Positions 17,505-25,924 of a DNA stretch of 64,000 bases are shown piece after piece. This stretch comes from Rhodoferax sp. U2-2l (GTDB taxonomy: Bacteria; Pseudomonadota; Gammaproteobacteria; Burkholderiales; Burkholderiaceae_C). Under the pieces are notes generated by a model that was not told where the DNA came from, made no database searches, and worked only from the letters and a program-made list of their open reading frames with translations. Position numbers and translations under genes: made by a program. Positions within the stretch are counted from its first letter, which is position 1; each line of letters starts with the position of its first letter. Location: positions 62,001 through 126,000 of the forward strand of contig NZ_JAJCTH010000003.1 of NCBI RefSeq assembly GCF_020594515.1, given 5' to 3'.

Positions 17505-18415
17505 AGCCGTTTGATCAGGCTGGAGGTGTCCCAGCGGCGGCCACCCATCTGCTGCACATCGGCGTAAAACTGGTCCACCAGCGCGGTCACGGGCAACTTG
17601 GCGCCATTGCGCCGGGCTTCGTCTAGCACCAGGCCCAAATCCTTGCGCATCCAGTCCACGGCGAAGCCAAAGTCAAACTGGCCAGCCACCATGGTCTTGC
17701 CGCGGTTGTCCATCTGCCAACTTTGCGCGGCGCCCTTGCCGATCACGTCGAGCACCTGATCCATGTCCAGCCCGGCGCGTTCGCCAAAGGCAATGGCTTC
17801 ACTCAGGCCCTGCACCAGCCCGGCAATACAGATCTGGTTGACCATCTTGGCCAGTTGACCGGCACCGCTGTCGCCCAAGCGCGTGAACGCTTTGGAGAAC
17901 GCCATCGCCACCGGCCGGGCTGCGTCAAAAGCGGCCAGGTCGCCGCCGCACATCACGGTGAGCACGCCGTTTTGCGCTCCGGCCTGGCCGCCTGACACCG
18001 GCGCGTCGACAAAGTGCAGGCCAAGTTCCTTGGCATGGGCGTACAGCTCGCGGGCGACATTGGCCGAGGCAGTGGTGTGGTCGACCAGCACAGCGCCGGG
18101 AGCCATCCCGGCGAAGGCGCCGTTGGGGCCCAGCACCACGCTGCGCAAGTCGTCGTCGTTGCCCACACAGCAAAACACCAGACTGGCGCCCTCCACCGCC
18201 TGGCGGGGTGTTTCGGCGTGGTTCAACGCGCCGTTTGGCGCGTCAGTTGGTGCATGCTCGGCGCACCAGGCGATGGCTTTGGCGGTGGTTCGGTTGTACA
18301 CCGTCACCTGGTGCCCGGCGCGCGCCAGGTGGCCCGCCATGGGGTAACCCATCACGCCCAGGCCCAAGAAGGCGACACGCTGGGCGGGGATGGGTTCGTA
18401 GGTTTTGCTGCTCAT
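17498..18415 (-). CDS. NAD(P)-dependent beta-hydroxyacid dehydrogenase (3-hydroxyisobutyrate/tartronate semialdehyde reductase type)
   Basis: 305-aa member of the 3-hydroxyisobutyrate dehydrogenase family. The Rossmann motif is GLGVMGYPMAGHLARAG followed by VYNRT. The substrate motif is FVDAPVSGGQAGAQNG, and the catalytic lysine lies in AGQLAKMVNQ. The C-terminal helical domain includes FGERAGLDMDQVLDVIGKGA. Candidate substrates are 3-hydroxyisobutyrate, tartronate semialdehyde or succinic semialdehyde; the sequence does not decide and there are no pathway neighbours. It is convergent with dolP with a 7-bp gap. Confidence 0.9.
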   Translation of the reverse strand: MSSKTYEPIPAQRVAFLGLGVMGYPMAGHLARAGHQVTVYNRTTAKAIAWCAEHAPTDAPNGALNHAETPRQAVEGASLVFCCVGNDDDLRSVVLGPNGAFAGMAPGAVLVDHTTASANVARELYAHAKELGLHFVDAPVSGGQAGAQNGVLTVMCGGDLAAFDAARPVAMAFSKAFTRLGDSGAGQLAKMVNQICIAGLVQGLSEAIAFGERAGLDMDQVLDVIGKGAAQSWQMDNRGKTMVAGQFDFGFAVDWMRKDLGLVLDEARRNGAKLPVTALVDQFYADVQQMGGRRWDTSSLIKRLK

Positions 18416-18433
18416 GTCGTGAGATCCGTTGCG

Positions 18434-19570
18434 TCAAATGATGGTGAGGTTTTCGGTGCCGGCGGCCAGGTTGCCGCTGCGCCCGCGTTTGCTGTTGAGT
18501 TTGATCTGCAGGCGCAAATCGTTGACGGAATCGGCATTGCGCAGCGCGTCTTCGTAGGTGATGGCCTCTTCTTCGTAGGCTTTGAACAAGGCCTGGTCAA
18601 AGGTCTGCATGCCCAGGTTGGTGCTCTTTTTCATGATCTCCTTGATCTCGGCCACCTCGCCCTTGAAGATCAGGTCAGAGATCAGCGGCGAGTTGAGCAT
18701 GATCTCCACCACCGCGGTGCGGCCCTTGCCGTCGGGTTTGACGATCAGGCGCTGCGACACCATGGCCTTCAGGTTGAGCGACAAGTCCATCAGCACCTGC
18801 TGCTTGCGCTCTTCGGGGAAGAAGTTGATGACCCGGTCAATCGCCTGGTTGGTGCTGTTGGCGTGCAGGGTGGCCAGGCACAGGTGGCCGGTCTCGGCAA
18901 AGGCGATGGCCAATTCCATGGTTTCGCGGTCGCGGATTTCGCCCATCAAAATCACATCCGGCGCCTGGCGCAAGGTGTTTTTCAGCGCGGCTTCCCAACT
19001 GTCGGTGTCGATGCCGACCTCGCGCTGCGTCACCACGCAGTTTTTGTGGGCGTGCACAAACTCAATCGGGTCTTCCACCGTGATGATGTGGCCGTAAGTG
19101 GTTTCATTGCGCCAGTTCACCATGGCCGCCAGCGTGGTGGTTTTGCCCGAGCCGGTGGCGCCGACCAGAATACACAGCCCGCGTTTGGTGTTGACGATGT
19201 CTTTGAGCACGGGTGGCATCTTCATGCCGTCGATGGTGGGAATGACGCTGGGAATGGTCCGCATCACCATCCCCACTTTGCCCTGCTGCATGAACGCGTT
19301 GACCCGAAAACGCCCCAGATTCGGCGGCGAGATGGCAAAGTTGCATTCCTTGGTGCGCTCAAACTCGGCCACCTGGCGGTCGTTCATGATGGCGCGCGCC
19401 AGGGCGATGGTGTGGGTGCCGTTGAGCGGCTGCGGCGACACCTTGGTGATCTTGCCGTCGACCTTGATGGCGGGCGGCAACTCTGCGGTCAAAAACAGGT
19501 CACTGCCGCCGCGGCCGACCATCAGCTTGAGCAAGTCGGTGATGAAGGTGGTGGCTTGATCGCGTTCCAT
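18434..19570 (-). CDS. pilU: Type IV pilus retraction ATPase PilU
   Basis: 378-aa PilT-paralogous hexameric ATPase that assists pilus retraction in twitching motility. Walker A is GATGSGKTTTLAAM, the Asp box IITVEDPIEFVH, Walker B PDVILMGEIRDRET and the His box GHLCLATLHANSTNQAID. The extended C-terminus after VSQRLI is typical of PilU. AGAGGAG lies 6 nt before the ATG. It follows pilT by 47 nt, the standard pilTU order. Confidence 0.95.
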   Translation of the reverse strand: MERDQATTFITDLLKLMVGRGGSDLFLTAELPPAIKVDGKITKVSPQPLNGTHTIALARAIMNDRQVAEFERTKECNFAISPPNLGRFRVNAFMQQGKVGMVMRTIPSVIPTIDGMKMPPVLKDIVNTKRGLCILVGATGSGKTTTLAAMVNWRNETTYGHIITVEDPIEFVHAHKNCVVTQREVGIDTDSWEAALKNTLRQAPDVILMGEIRDRETMELAIAFAETGHLCLATLHANSTNQAIDRVINFFPEERKQQVLMDLSLNLKAMVSQRLIVKPDGKGRTAVVEIMLNSPLISDLIFKGEVAEIKEIMKKSTNLGMQTFDQALFKAYEEEAITYEDALRNADSVNDLRLQIKLNSKRGRSGNLAAGTENLTII

Positions 19571-19617
19571 TTGAACTCCTCTTGCAATTTAAACCGGTGC
19601 GGTAGGCGAGCCATCCT

Positions 19618-20661
19618 CTAGCCTGGGAAGTTTTCGGGGATTTTGGCTTTGGTGCGGGCTTCAGCGGCGCTGATGATGTTGCGCCGCACCAGGTCGGTCA
19701 GGTTCTGGTCCAGCGTCTGCATGCCCACGCTGTTGCCGGTTTGGATGCTCGAATACATCTGCGCCACCTTGGCCTCGCGGATCAGGTTGCGGATGGCGCT
19801 GGTGCCCAGCATGATCTCGTGCGCCGCCACGCGGCCCTGGCCGTCTTTGGTTTTGCACAGGGTCTGCGAGATCACTGCCTGCAGCGACTCGCTGAGCATG
19901 GCGCGGATCATTTCCTTTTCTTCCGCCGGAAACACGTCAATGATCCGGTCGATGGTCTTGGCGGCGCTGCTGGTGTGCAGGGTGCCAAACACCAGGTGGC
20001 CGGTTTCAGCGGCGGTCATGGCCAGGCGGATGGTTTCCAGGTCACGCATTTCACCGACCAGAATCGCGTCCGGGTCTTCACGCAAGGCGGAGCGCAAGGC
20101 AGCGGCAAAACTCTGCGTGTGCGGGCCGACTTCGCGCTGGTTGATCAGGCACTTTTTGGATTCATGCACAAACTCGATCGGGTCTTCCACCGTCAGGATG
20201 TGGCCAAACTCGTTTTCGTTGAGGTAGTTCACCATCGCTGCCAGCGTGGTGGATTTGCCTGAGCCGGTGGGGCCGGTCACCAGCACCATGCCACGCGGCT
20301 TCAGGGCCAGATCGGCAAAAATCTTCGGACAGTTGAGCTGCTCCAGCGTCAGGATCTTGCTCGGAATGGTCCGGAACACCGCACCGGCGCCGCGGTTCTG
20401 GTTGAAGGCGTTGACCCGGAAACGCGCCAGGCCTTCAATCTCGAACGAGAAGTCGATCTCCAGAAACGCTTCGTAGTGTTTACGCTGTGCGTCGTTCATG
20501 ATGTCGTAGACCATGCTGTGCACTTGTTTGTGGTCCAGTGGTTCGACGTTCAGGCGGCGCACGTCACCATGCACACGGATCATCGGCGGCAGCCCCGCCG
20601 ACAGGTGCAAGTCCGATGCCTTGTTTTTGACGCTGAACGCCAGCAACTGGGTGATATCCAC
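19618..20661 (-). CDS. pilT: Type IV pilus retraction ATPase PilT
   Basis: 347-aa twitching-motility motor. The conserved N-terminus is DITQLLAFSVKNKASDLHLS. Walker A GPTGSGKST spans about 130-138, the Asp box is ILTVEDPIEFVH, Walker B PDAILVGEMRDLET and the His box GHLVFGTLHTSSAAKTIDR. The start is a GTG at 20661, chosen because CAGGGGG lies 5 nt upstream and the PilT family begins exactly here. A much longer open frame upstream is only the antisense of yggS. It is divergent from yggS with 36 bp between starts. Confidence 0.97.
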   Translation of the reverse strand: MDITQLLAFSVKNKASDLHLSAGLPPMIRVHGDVRRLNVEPLDHKQVHSMVYDIMNDAQRKHYEAFLEIDFSFEIEGLARFRVNAFNQNRGAGAVFRTIPSKILTLEQLNCPKIFADLALKPRGMVLVTGPTGSGKSTTLAAMVNYLNENEFGHILTVEDPIEFVHESKKCLINQREVGPHTQSFAAALRSALREDPDAILVGEMRDLETIRLAMTAAETGHLVFGTLHTSSAAKTIDRIIDVFPAEEKEMIRAMLSESLQAVISQTLCKTKDGQGRVAAHEIMLGTSAIRNLIREAKVAQMYSSIQTGNSVGMQTLDQNLTDLVRRNIISAAEARTKAKIPENFPG

Positions 20662-20697
20662 AAAACCCCCTGGATTGTTTGTTACGCTAAAGCCATT

Positions 20698-21387
20698 ATG
20701 ACCACGATTCAAGAGCAGTTGAAGGCCGTGCGGGCCCGCATCCACGCCGCCTGCCAGGCCGCAGGCCGGGCCGACGATGCCGTCACCCTTTTGGCCGTTT
20801 CCAAAACTTTTCCAGCTGAAGCGGTGCAGGCCGCGTATGACGCCGGGCAGACGGCGTTTGGCGAAAACTACATCCAGGAAGCGGTGCAAAAAATCACCGC
20901 GCTGCGCCACTTGCCGCTGGTGTGGCACTGCATCGGCCCGATCCAGAGCAACAAAACCCGGCTGGTGGCCGAACATTTTGACTGGGTCCACACGGTCGAC
21001 CGTTTGAAGATTGCCCAGCGGCTGAGTGAGCAGCGCCCCGCGCATCTGCCGCCGCTGCAGGTGTGTATCCAGGTCAACATCGACGGTGGTCCGACCAAAT
21101 CGGGGGTGGCGCCCGATGACGTGCTGGCGCTGGCACGCGCGGTGAGCCAGCTGCCGCACCTGCAGCTGCGCGGTCTGATGTGTATCCCGGAGCCTGCGGC
21201 TGATTTTGTGGCTGAGTGCGCTGTCTTCCAACTGGCCAGGACCCTTTTTGACGACCTCAATGCGTCAGGACTGGCGCTGGACACGCTGTCCATGGGCATG
21301 AGTGCCGACCTGGAAGCCGCCGTGGCCAGTGGCAGCACGCTGGTGCGGGTCGGGTCAGCGATTTTTGGGTCGCGGCACTATGCCTAA
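20698..21387 (+). CDS. yggS: Pyridoxal-phosphate homeostasis protein YggS
   Basis: 229-aa PLP-binding protein of the YggS/PLPBP family. The PLP lysine is Lys36 in TLLAVSKTFP. Family motifs are FGENYIQEAVQK, HCIGPIQSNKTRLV, QVNIDGGPTKSGV, LRGLMCIPEP and SMGMSADLEAA. It controls vitamin B6 and amino-acid pools. The pilT/yggS divergent arrangement is seen in many proteobacteria. The ATG at 20698 gives the family length; the upstream extension overlaps pilT and is rejected. Confidence 0.97.
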   Translation: MTTIQEQLKAVRARIHAACQAAGRADDAVTLLAVSKTFPAEAVQAAYDAGQTAFGENYIQEAVQKITALRHLPLVWHCIGPIQSNKTRLVAEHFDWVHTVDRLKIAQRLSEQRPAHLPPLQVCIQVNIDGGPTKSGVAPDDVLALARAVSQLPHLQLRGLMCIPEPAADFVAECAVFQLARTLFDDLNASGLALDTLSMGMSADLEAAVASGSTLVRVGSAIFGSRHYA

Positions 21388-22367
21388 CCCCACAGCGCGG
21401 GCAGCGGCGGGTCAATGACACCGTTGCGGTAAACCATCGGGCAGTCCCGGTCCAGCGTTTGCAGCAAGGGGCCGTCCAGGTCCACATATTGGCACTGTTG
21501 CGCCAGCAAAAACGCCGGTGCCATCGCCAGCGAGGTGCCGCACATGTTGCCCACCATCAGGCCCAGACCCAGTTCCCGGGCATCTGCGGCCATGGCCAGG
21601 GCTTCGGTCAGGCCGCCGCATTTGTCCAGCTTGATGTTGATGAACTGGTACCGGCCTACCAAGGTTTTCAGGGACGCGAGGTCGGTGCAGGATTCGTCGG
21701 CGGCCAGCGGCAAGGCGGCCTTGAAGCCGTCGAGCAAGGCATCCGAGCCGCGCGGCAGCGGCTGCTCCACCATCTCGACGCCGAGGCGCGCCAGCTTGGG
21801 GCACAAGTCTTTGAGCAGGTCCAGTGTCCAACCCTGATTGGCATCCACCACGAGTCGGGCGCCCGGGTGCTCCTCGCGCACCCAACGCACCATGTCCAGG
21901 TGGCGCTGGGCGTCCACCTTGAGCTTGATCAGCGGGTAGGCGCGCGCCTCACGGGCTTTGCGCCGGGTGGTGGCCTCGTCGCCCAGGCCAATGGTGAACG
22001 CGGTGGTCACCGGCTGGGGGGCGGGCAGCCCGGCCGCTTGCCAAACCGGCAGACCACTTTGCTTGGCGTGCAAATCCCACAGGGCGCAGTCCAGCGCATT
22101 GCGGGCGCCTCCGGCGGGCAAGAGGGCCAGCAGATCCTGCCCGGTGATGGCATCGTGCAGCCGTGGTGCCACACGGTCGATCTGCGCGGCCAGGGTTTGA
22201 GGTGTTTCGCCGTCGTAGTCCACGCCAGCTGCTTCGGCCTGGCCGGTGTGGCCGTGGCCGTCGCTCAGGCGCACCAGCAGCACCGGCTGGGCCGTGATTA
22301 CCTCGCGGGAGATTTCGAACGGTTCGATCATCTCCCAGCGCTCGGCCTGGGTCTGGCAGCTGATCAT
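21384..22367 (-). CDS. Dipeptide-epimerase-like enolase-superfamily racemase (DgcA-like)
   Basis: 327-aa muconate-lactonizing-subgroup enzyme. Catalytic lysines are in LIKLKVD and INIKLDKCGG; metal ligands are in LVVDANQGW, EMVEQPLPRG and LAADESC. Such proteins are annotated as L-Ala-D/L-Glu epimerases. Next to a DUF1611 protein, the pair matches DgcA (N-acetyl-D-glutamate racemase) of the DgcN-DgcA D-glutamate pathway. Its start overlaps the DUF1611 stop by 4 nt (ATGA), so the two are coupled. Dipeptide epimerisation remains the alternative. Confidence 0.85.
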   Translation of the reverse strand: MISCQTQAERWEMIEPFEISREVITAQPVLLVRLSDGHGHTGQAEAAGVDYDGETPQTLAAQIDRVAPRLHDAITGQDLLALLPAGGARNALDCALWDLHAKQSGLPVWQAAGLPAPQPVTTAFTIGLGDEATTRRKAREARAYPLIKLKVDAQRHLDMVRWVREEHPGARLVVDANQGWTLDLLKDLCPKLARLGVEMVEQPLPRGSDALLDGFKAALPLAADESCTDLASLKTLVGRYQFINIKLDKCGGLTEALAMAADARELGLGLMVGNMCGTSLAMAPAFLLAQQCQYVDLDGPLLQTLDRDCPMVYRNGVIDPPLPALWG

Positions 22368-23371
22368 GCTGCCAACAGCGCGTCAGCCAGCGCGTCCACA
22401 CCGCCGCGCATCGGGTCCACCACCGGCAGTTTCAGGGTGGCGCGCAGGGTGGCGGCGTAGTCGGACCAGGCCGCATCCGACAGGCACGAGGAATTGATGC
22501 TCAGGCCCACGCAGCGCACCGCCCGGTTGGTCAGGCTGGCCGCTTCCACATAACGGCGGATGGCGTCGGCCAGATCCGGAATCGGACAGTCGGGGTAACC
22601 CTCGATGGTGTCGCGCGATGGGTCGTGGCACAGCACCAGTGCGTCGGGTTGCGAGCCGTGCACCAGTCCGAGCGTGACACCCGCGTAGGCCGGGTGAAAC
22701 AGCGCCCCCTGGCCTTCGATCACATCCCAATGGTCGGGCGCGTTGTCGGGTGACAGTTGCTCGGCCGCTCCGGCAATGAAGTCGGCAATCACCGCGTCAA
22801 TGGCCACCCCTTCGCCCGCAATCATCACGCCGGTCTGGCCGGTGGCGCGGAAGGTGGCGCTGGCACCGCGCGCCTGCAGGGCCTGGGTGAGCGCGAGGGC
22901 GGTGTATTTTTTACCCAGGGCGCAGTCGGTGCCCACGGTCAGCACCCGTTTGCCGCTGCGTTTACGCCCGGTGCCGGCGGGAAACGTTTGGTCCGAATGG
23001 CGCACGTCGATCAGCTTGGCACCGCTGCGCTGGGCGGCGGCCACCAGGCTGGGGAAGGTGGTTAGCCGGGTGTGCTGGCCGCTGACCACGTCCATACCGG
23101 CGTCCAGCGCTTCTTCGAGCGCGGCCAGCCATTGCGGTGGCAGCACGCCCCCCACGGCGGCCACACCAATCACGATCGAACCCGCACCCTGGCGCGCCGC
23201 GTCTGTGGGGGACAGCCTGGGCAAGTCCAGCGTGACGGTGGATTCGGGCAGGCGCCACTCGCCCATCACGTCAGCGGTGCACCAGTCGCGCAGGCCAAAC
23301 GCCGTCTTGGCGTCGGACTTGAGCTGGGCATCGGCCAGAAACAGCAAATAGGGTTTACGCAGCTTGTGCAT
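22364..23371 (-). CDS. DUF1611 protein, DgcN-like (D-amino-acid N-acetyltransferase)
   Basis: 335-aa DUF1611 protein. An N-terminal domain is followed by a P-loop-like domain with KRVLTVGTDCALGKKYTALA near residues 145-165 and the conserved GQTGVMIAGEGVAIDAVIAD. EGQGALFHPAYAGVTLGLVHG is another family signature. DUF1611 includes DgcN, reported to N-acetylate D-glutamate before racemisation by DgcA. The coupled DgcA-like gene downstream supports that role. No clear Shine-Dalgarno is visible, but this ATG is the only reasonable one. Confidence 0.85.
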   Translation of the reverse strand: MHKLRKPYLLFLADAQLKSDAKTAFGLRDWCTADVMGEWRLPESTVTLDLPRLSPTDAARQGAGSIVIGVAAVGGVLPPQWLAALEEALDAGMDVVSGQHTRLTTFPSLVAAAQRSGAKLIDVRHSDQTFPAGTGRKRSGKRVLTVGTDCALGKKYTALALTQALQARGASATFRATGQTGVMIAGEGVAIDAVIADFIAGAAEQLSPDNAPDHWDVIEGQGALFHPAYAGVTLGLVHGSQPDALVLCHDPSRDTIEGYPDCPIPDLADAIRRYVEAASLTNRAVRCVGLSINSSCLSDAAWSDYAATLRATLKLPVVDPMRGGVDALADALLAA

Positions 23372-23457
23372 GGGGCATCACCATTCCAAAAAAAAACAGA
23401 CTGTCATCGCTCAGTCGCGCGCGGGCCAAGCAGTTTGGCAGTCGGAAGGATAAGACA

Positions 23458-23483
23458 GTTTTGGTGCTTCGAAGCACCAAAAC
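23458..23483. promoter_or_regulatory. 26-bp perfect palindrome in the dgcN/binding-protein divergent promoter region
   Basis: The half-site GTTTTGGTGCTTC is followed immediately by its exact reverse complement GAAGCACCAAAAC, with no spacer. It lies about 90 bp upstream of the dgcN-like start and 190 bp upstream of the binding-protein gene. The A/T tracts are on the wrong side for a terminator, so a dimeric repressor or activator operator is more likely. Confidence 0.65.
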
Positions 23484-23506
23484 AGGGCTTGAGGCAACGC
23501 ACTGCA

Positions 23507-23569
23507 CCCAAAGGGATAGCCGAGCGGGCCTCACTTTCCTGCTATGAAAAATGGACCTATCCCTTTGGG
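23507..23569. repeat. 13-bp perfect inverted repeat with 37-nt spacer, upstream of the binding-protein gene
   Basis: CCCAAAGGGATAG at 23507-23519 and CTATCCCTTTGGG at 23557-23569. It could be a second operator pair (DNA looping) or, if transcribed, a long stem in the 5' leader of the downstream gene. Confidence 0.6.
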
Positions 23570-23674
23570 GGTAGACGCTGTTGTCAGAGCGGCTAACTGG
23601 CATACCATGCGACCGACCTGTCTGGGTCAGCGCCCACTGTTTGTCATCCCCTCCCACTTTGTTAGGACCCCAAA

Positions 23675-24451
23675 ATGAAATTGAGATATGTCTTCGCTGC
23701 GGTTGCTGTGGCATGTGGTCTGTCGGCGCAGGCTGACGACCTGAAGGACTTGCGGATTGGCACCGATGCCACCTACGAGCCGTTTGAATACAAATCACCC
23801 GAAGGCAAATTGGTGGGTTTCGAGATTGATCTGGCCAACGCACTGTGCGCCGAGATGAAGCGCAACTGCGTGTTTGTCGAGTCACCCTGGGACGGCATCG
23901 TGCCCTCGCTGCTGGCCAAGAAGTACGACGTGATCATCTCCGGCATGACGGTGACCGACCAGCGCCGGAAAACGGTGGCCTTCAGCGACAAGATCACCGA
24001 CATCCCCTACCGCGTGATCGTCAAGCGCGGCAGCGGTCTGGACGGCTCCCCGGCCTCGCTCAAGGGCAAGAAGATGGGCGTGCTCAAGGGCTCCACCGAG
24101 GCGGATTACATCGACAAGTACTACGTCAAGGCCGGTGCCACGGTGCAGACGTATGGCTCCACCCAGGACTCTTACCTGGACCTGGTCTCCGGTCGCACCG
24201 ACGCCATTCTGGGCAATCTGGTCGAGATGAAAGCCGGCTTCCTGAGCAAGCCCGAAGGCAAGGCGTTTGAGTTCGCCCCCCATGAAGTCAAAGACCCGGT
24301 GATCCTGGGCTACGGCACGGGCGCGGCCATGCGCAAGCAGGACAAGCAGCTCATGGCCGATTTCAATGCCGCTCTGAAAGCGATTCGTGCCCAGGGCGTT
24401 TATCAGAAGATTGCCGCCAAGTACTTCGACTTTGACGTTTACGGCAAGTAA
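23675..24451 (+). CDS. Periplasmic amino-acid-binding protein (lysine/arginine/ornithine type), orphan
   Basis: 258-aa solute-binding protein of the SBP_bac_3 family. A signal peptide covers about residues 1-20 (ending GLSAQA). Family features are RIGTDATYEPFEYKSPEGK, GFEIDLANALCAEM, DGIVPSLLAKKYDVIISGMT and GSTEADYIDKYY. It resembles HisJ/ArgT for basic or polar amino acids. No permease or ATPase gene is adjacent, so it must work with transport genes elsewhere. The divergent DgcN/DgcA-like genes suggest an amino acid such as glutamate as ligand, but the family type hints at basic amino acids. Confidence 0.92.
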   Translation: MKLRYVFAAVAVACGLSAQADDLKDLRIGTDATYEPFEYKSPEGKLVGFEIDLANALCAEMKRNCVFVESPWDGIVPSLLAKKYDVIISGMTVTDQRRKTVAFSDKITDIPYRVIVKRGSGLDGSPASLKGKKMGVLKGSTEADYIDKYYVKAGATVQTYGSTQDSYLDLVSGRTDAILGNLVEMKAGFLSKPEGKAFEFAPHEVKDPVILGYGTGAAMRKQDKQLMADFNAALKAIRAQGVYQKIAAKYFDFDVYGK

Positions 24452-24460
24452 GCCGACACC

Positions 24461-25375
24461 TCAGCCGGTGGCGGCCCGCGCCGCTTGCAAGGCAAAAGGT
24501 CGGGCGGCGGCGGGCGTGCTCTGGTAGCGGGTGAGCGGGTCGGCCGAGCCCTCGGGCGTGGCAAAGGCAATGCAGTTGATGAACAGCGAGAACAGCTCGG
24601 CCTGGGAGCTGATGTCCAGCTTTTTATGGATGTTCTTGCGGTGGATCTTGATCGTCCCTTCCGTGGTGTTGAGCCGCTCGGCGGTCAAGGCCGACGAGTA
24701 ACCGCTGATCATGTAAAACAGCACCTGGCGCTCACGCTGGGTCAGCAGCGAGCTGGCAAAGTTCTCCATGGTGCTTTGCACCTTGCGGTGCGTCAGGTTG
24801 TCTGTTTCGCGGCGTGAGGCGGCGGCGGTCAGCTCATGGTGTTTTGTGGCCGACGCAAAAATCATCGGCATGAGCGACTCGACGGCCAGCATGTCCATAG
24901 CCTGAAATTTGCAACTGCTGATGCTGCGCTCGATAAAGATGTTCAGCGCGGTGTCGTCATCAAGGCGCCACAGCAGGTCGATCGAGTCGGACAGACCAAT
25001 CTGTGAATAAAACACCCGGTAAAACTCGCTGTCGTAAAAATCGTCCGGCGCAATGTCACGCAACCAGTAGACGCCGCTGGGGCAGCCGCGAATGAACATC
25101 TGGTAATTGGGGCACAGCACGTAGGGGCCGGAGATGTAGGCGTCTTCAGGCAGCGAGCGTTCTTGCGGGTTAAAACGGTGCACGATGCGCCGCGGCCGCT
25201 GATGGCGGTGGTACATCATGGCGCCGCCGGAGTCGATGTCGCAGACCGTGCCCAACAGGTTCAGCACCGCATCGAACCATTCGGCGCTGCCGATGGCCTG
25301 GGTCAGGGTGGCCAAGGCCGTGGTCAGCGGGCCGTCCAGCGGCAGGCACAACGGTGATTTGGGGGGCTTTTGCAT
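24461..25375 (-). CDS. LuxR-family transcriptional regulator
   Basis: 304-aa regulator. The C-terminal helix-turn-helix (about 210-270) reads LLTQRERQVLFYMISGYSSA, then LTAERLNTTEGTIKIHRKNI. The N-terminal ~200 residues form a sensory domain of unrecognised type with a conserved-looking DFYDSEFYRVFYSQIGLSD segment, similar to uncharacterised LuxR regulators near amino-acid catabolism genes. It is convergent with the binding-protein gene (9-bp gap). The ligand and targets are unknown. Confidence 0.85.
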   Translation of the reverse strand: MQKPPKSPLCLPLDGPLTTALATLTQAIGSAEWFDAVLNLLGTVCDIDSGGAMMYHRHQRPRRIVHRFNPQERSLPEDAYISGPYVLCPNYQMFIRGCPSGVYWLRDIAPDDFYDSEFYRVFYSQIGLSDSIDLLWRLDDDTALNIFIERSISSCKFQAMDMLAVESLMPMIFASATKHHELTAAASRRETDNLTHRKVQSTMENFASSLLTQRERQVLFYMISGYSSALTAERLNTTEGTIKIHRKNIHKKLDISSQAELFSLFINCIAFATPEGSADPLTRYQSTPAAARPFALQAARAATG

Positions 25376-25456
25376 GGGTCGCTAGCGTAGCAGGCGCGCG
25401 TCGGGCCCAACAGCCACGGTTGCCATGGCCTACCCGGCATGGGGTGGGATCCGCAG

Positions 25457-25918
25457 TTAGTGGACGGGCAACTGCGTGGTGTATTTCACCTCTTCCATCA
25501 CCGCATAGGTGCGCGTCTCACGCACGCCCGGCAGTTGCCACAACACCGTGCCGGCAAAGGCGCGGTAGGCGTTCATGTCGGCCATGCGGGTTTTGAGCAA
25601 ATAGTCAAAGCCGCCGGCCACCATGTGGCATTCCAGAATCTCGCTGCGTACCTGCACCGCTGCCTTGAACGCTTCAAACACGTTGGGTGTGGTTTTGTCC
25701 AGCAACACTTCTACAAACACCATCAGCCCGATGCCGAGCCTGACCGGGTCCAGCCGGGCCTCATAACCCTGGATCACGCCGTCTTTGGTCAGCCGCTGCA
25801 CCCGCGCCAGCACGGCGGTGGGTGACAGGGTCACGATCTCGGCCAGCTTCAGGTTGCTGATGCGGCCATCTTTTTGCAAGGCTTGCAGGATTTTGCGGTC
25901 AATGCGGTCAAGTTCCAT
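25457..25918 (-). CDS. Lrp/AsnC-family regulator
   Basis: 153-aa feast/famine regulator. The N-terminal HTH is LDRIDRKILQALQKDGRISN, then LKLAEIVTLSPTAVLARVQR. The C-terminal RAM effector domain (about 68-150) includes VFVEVLLDKT and the GGFDYLLKTRMADM motif. It closely resembles Lrp-type activators such as PutR/BkdR, and putA lies nearby at 28.7 kb, so proline catabolism is a candidate target (inference). It is 6 bp downstream of the GGDEF/EAL gene on the same strand. Confidence 0.9.
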   Translation of the reverse strand: MELDRIDRKILQALQKDGRISNLKLAEIVTLSPTAVLARVQRLTKDGVIQGYEARLDPVRLGIGLMVFVEVLLDKTTPNVFEAFKAAVQVRSEILECHMVAGGFDYLLKTRMADMNAYRAFAGTVLWQLPGVRETRTYAVMEEVKYTTQLPVH

Positions 25919-25924
25919 GGCGGG

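Noticed and set aside
19618-21231. 537-codon minus-strand frame as an N-terminally extended PilT
   Set aside because: The first 190 codons are antisense to yggS; PilT begins at GTG 20661 with a good ribosome site.
23459-23482. The 26-bp palindrome as a rho-independent terminator or as an NtrC site
   Set aside because: T-tracts precede and A-tracts follow the stem in both directions, which is wrong for a terminator. NtrC sites read GCACC-spacer-GGTGC, the opposite half-site order, and no spaced sigma54 promoter (GG-N10-GC) was found nearby.
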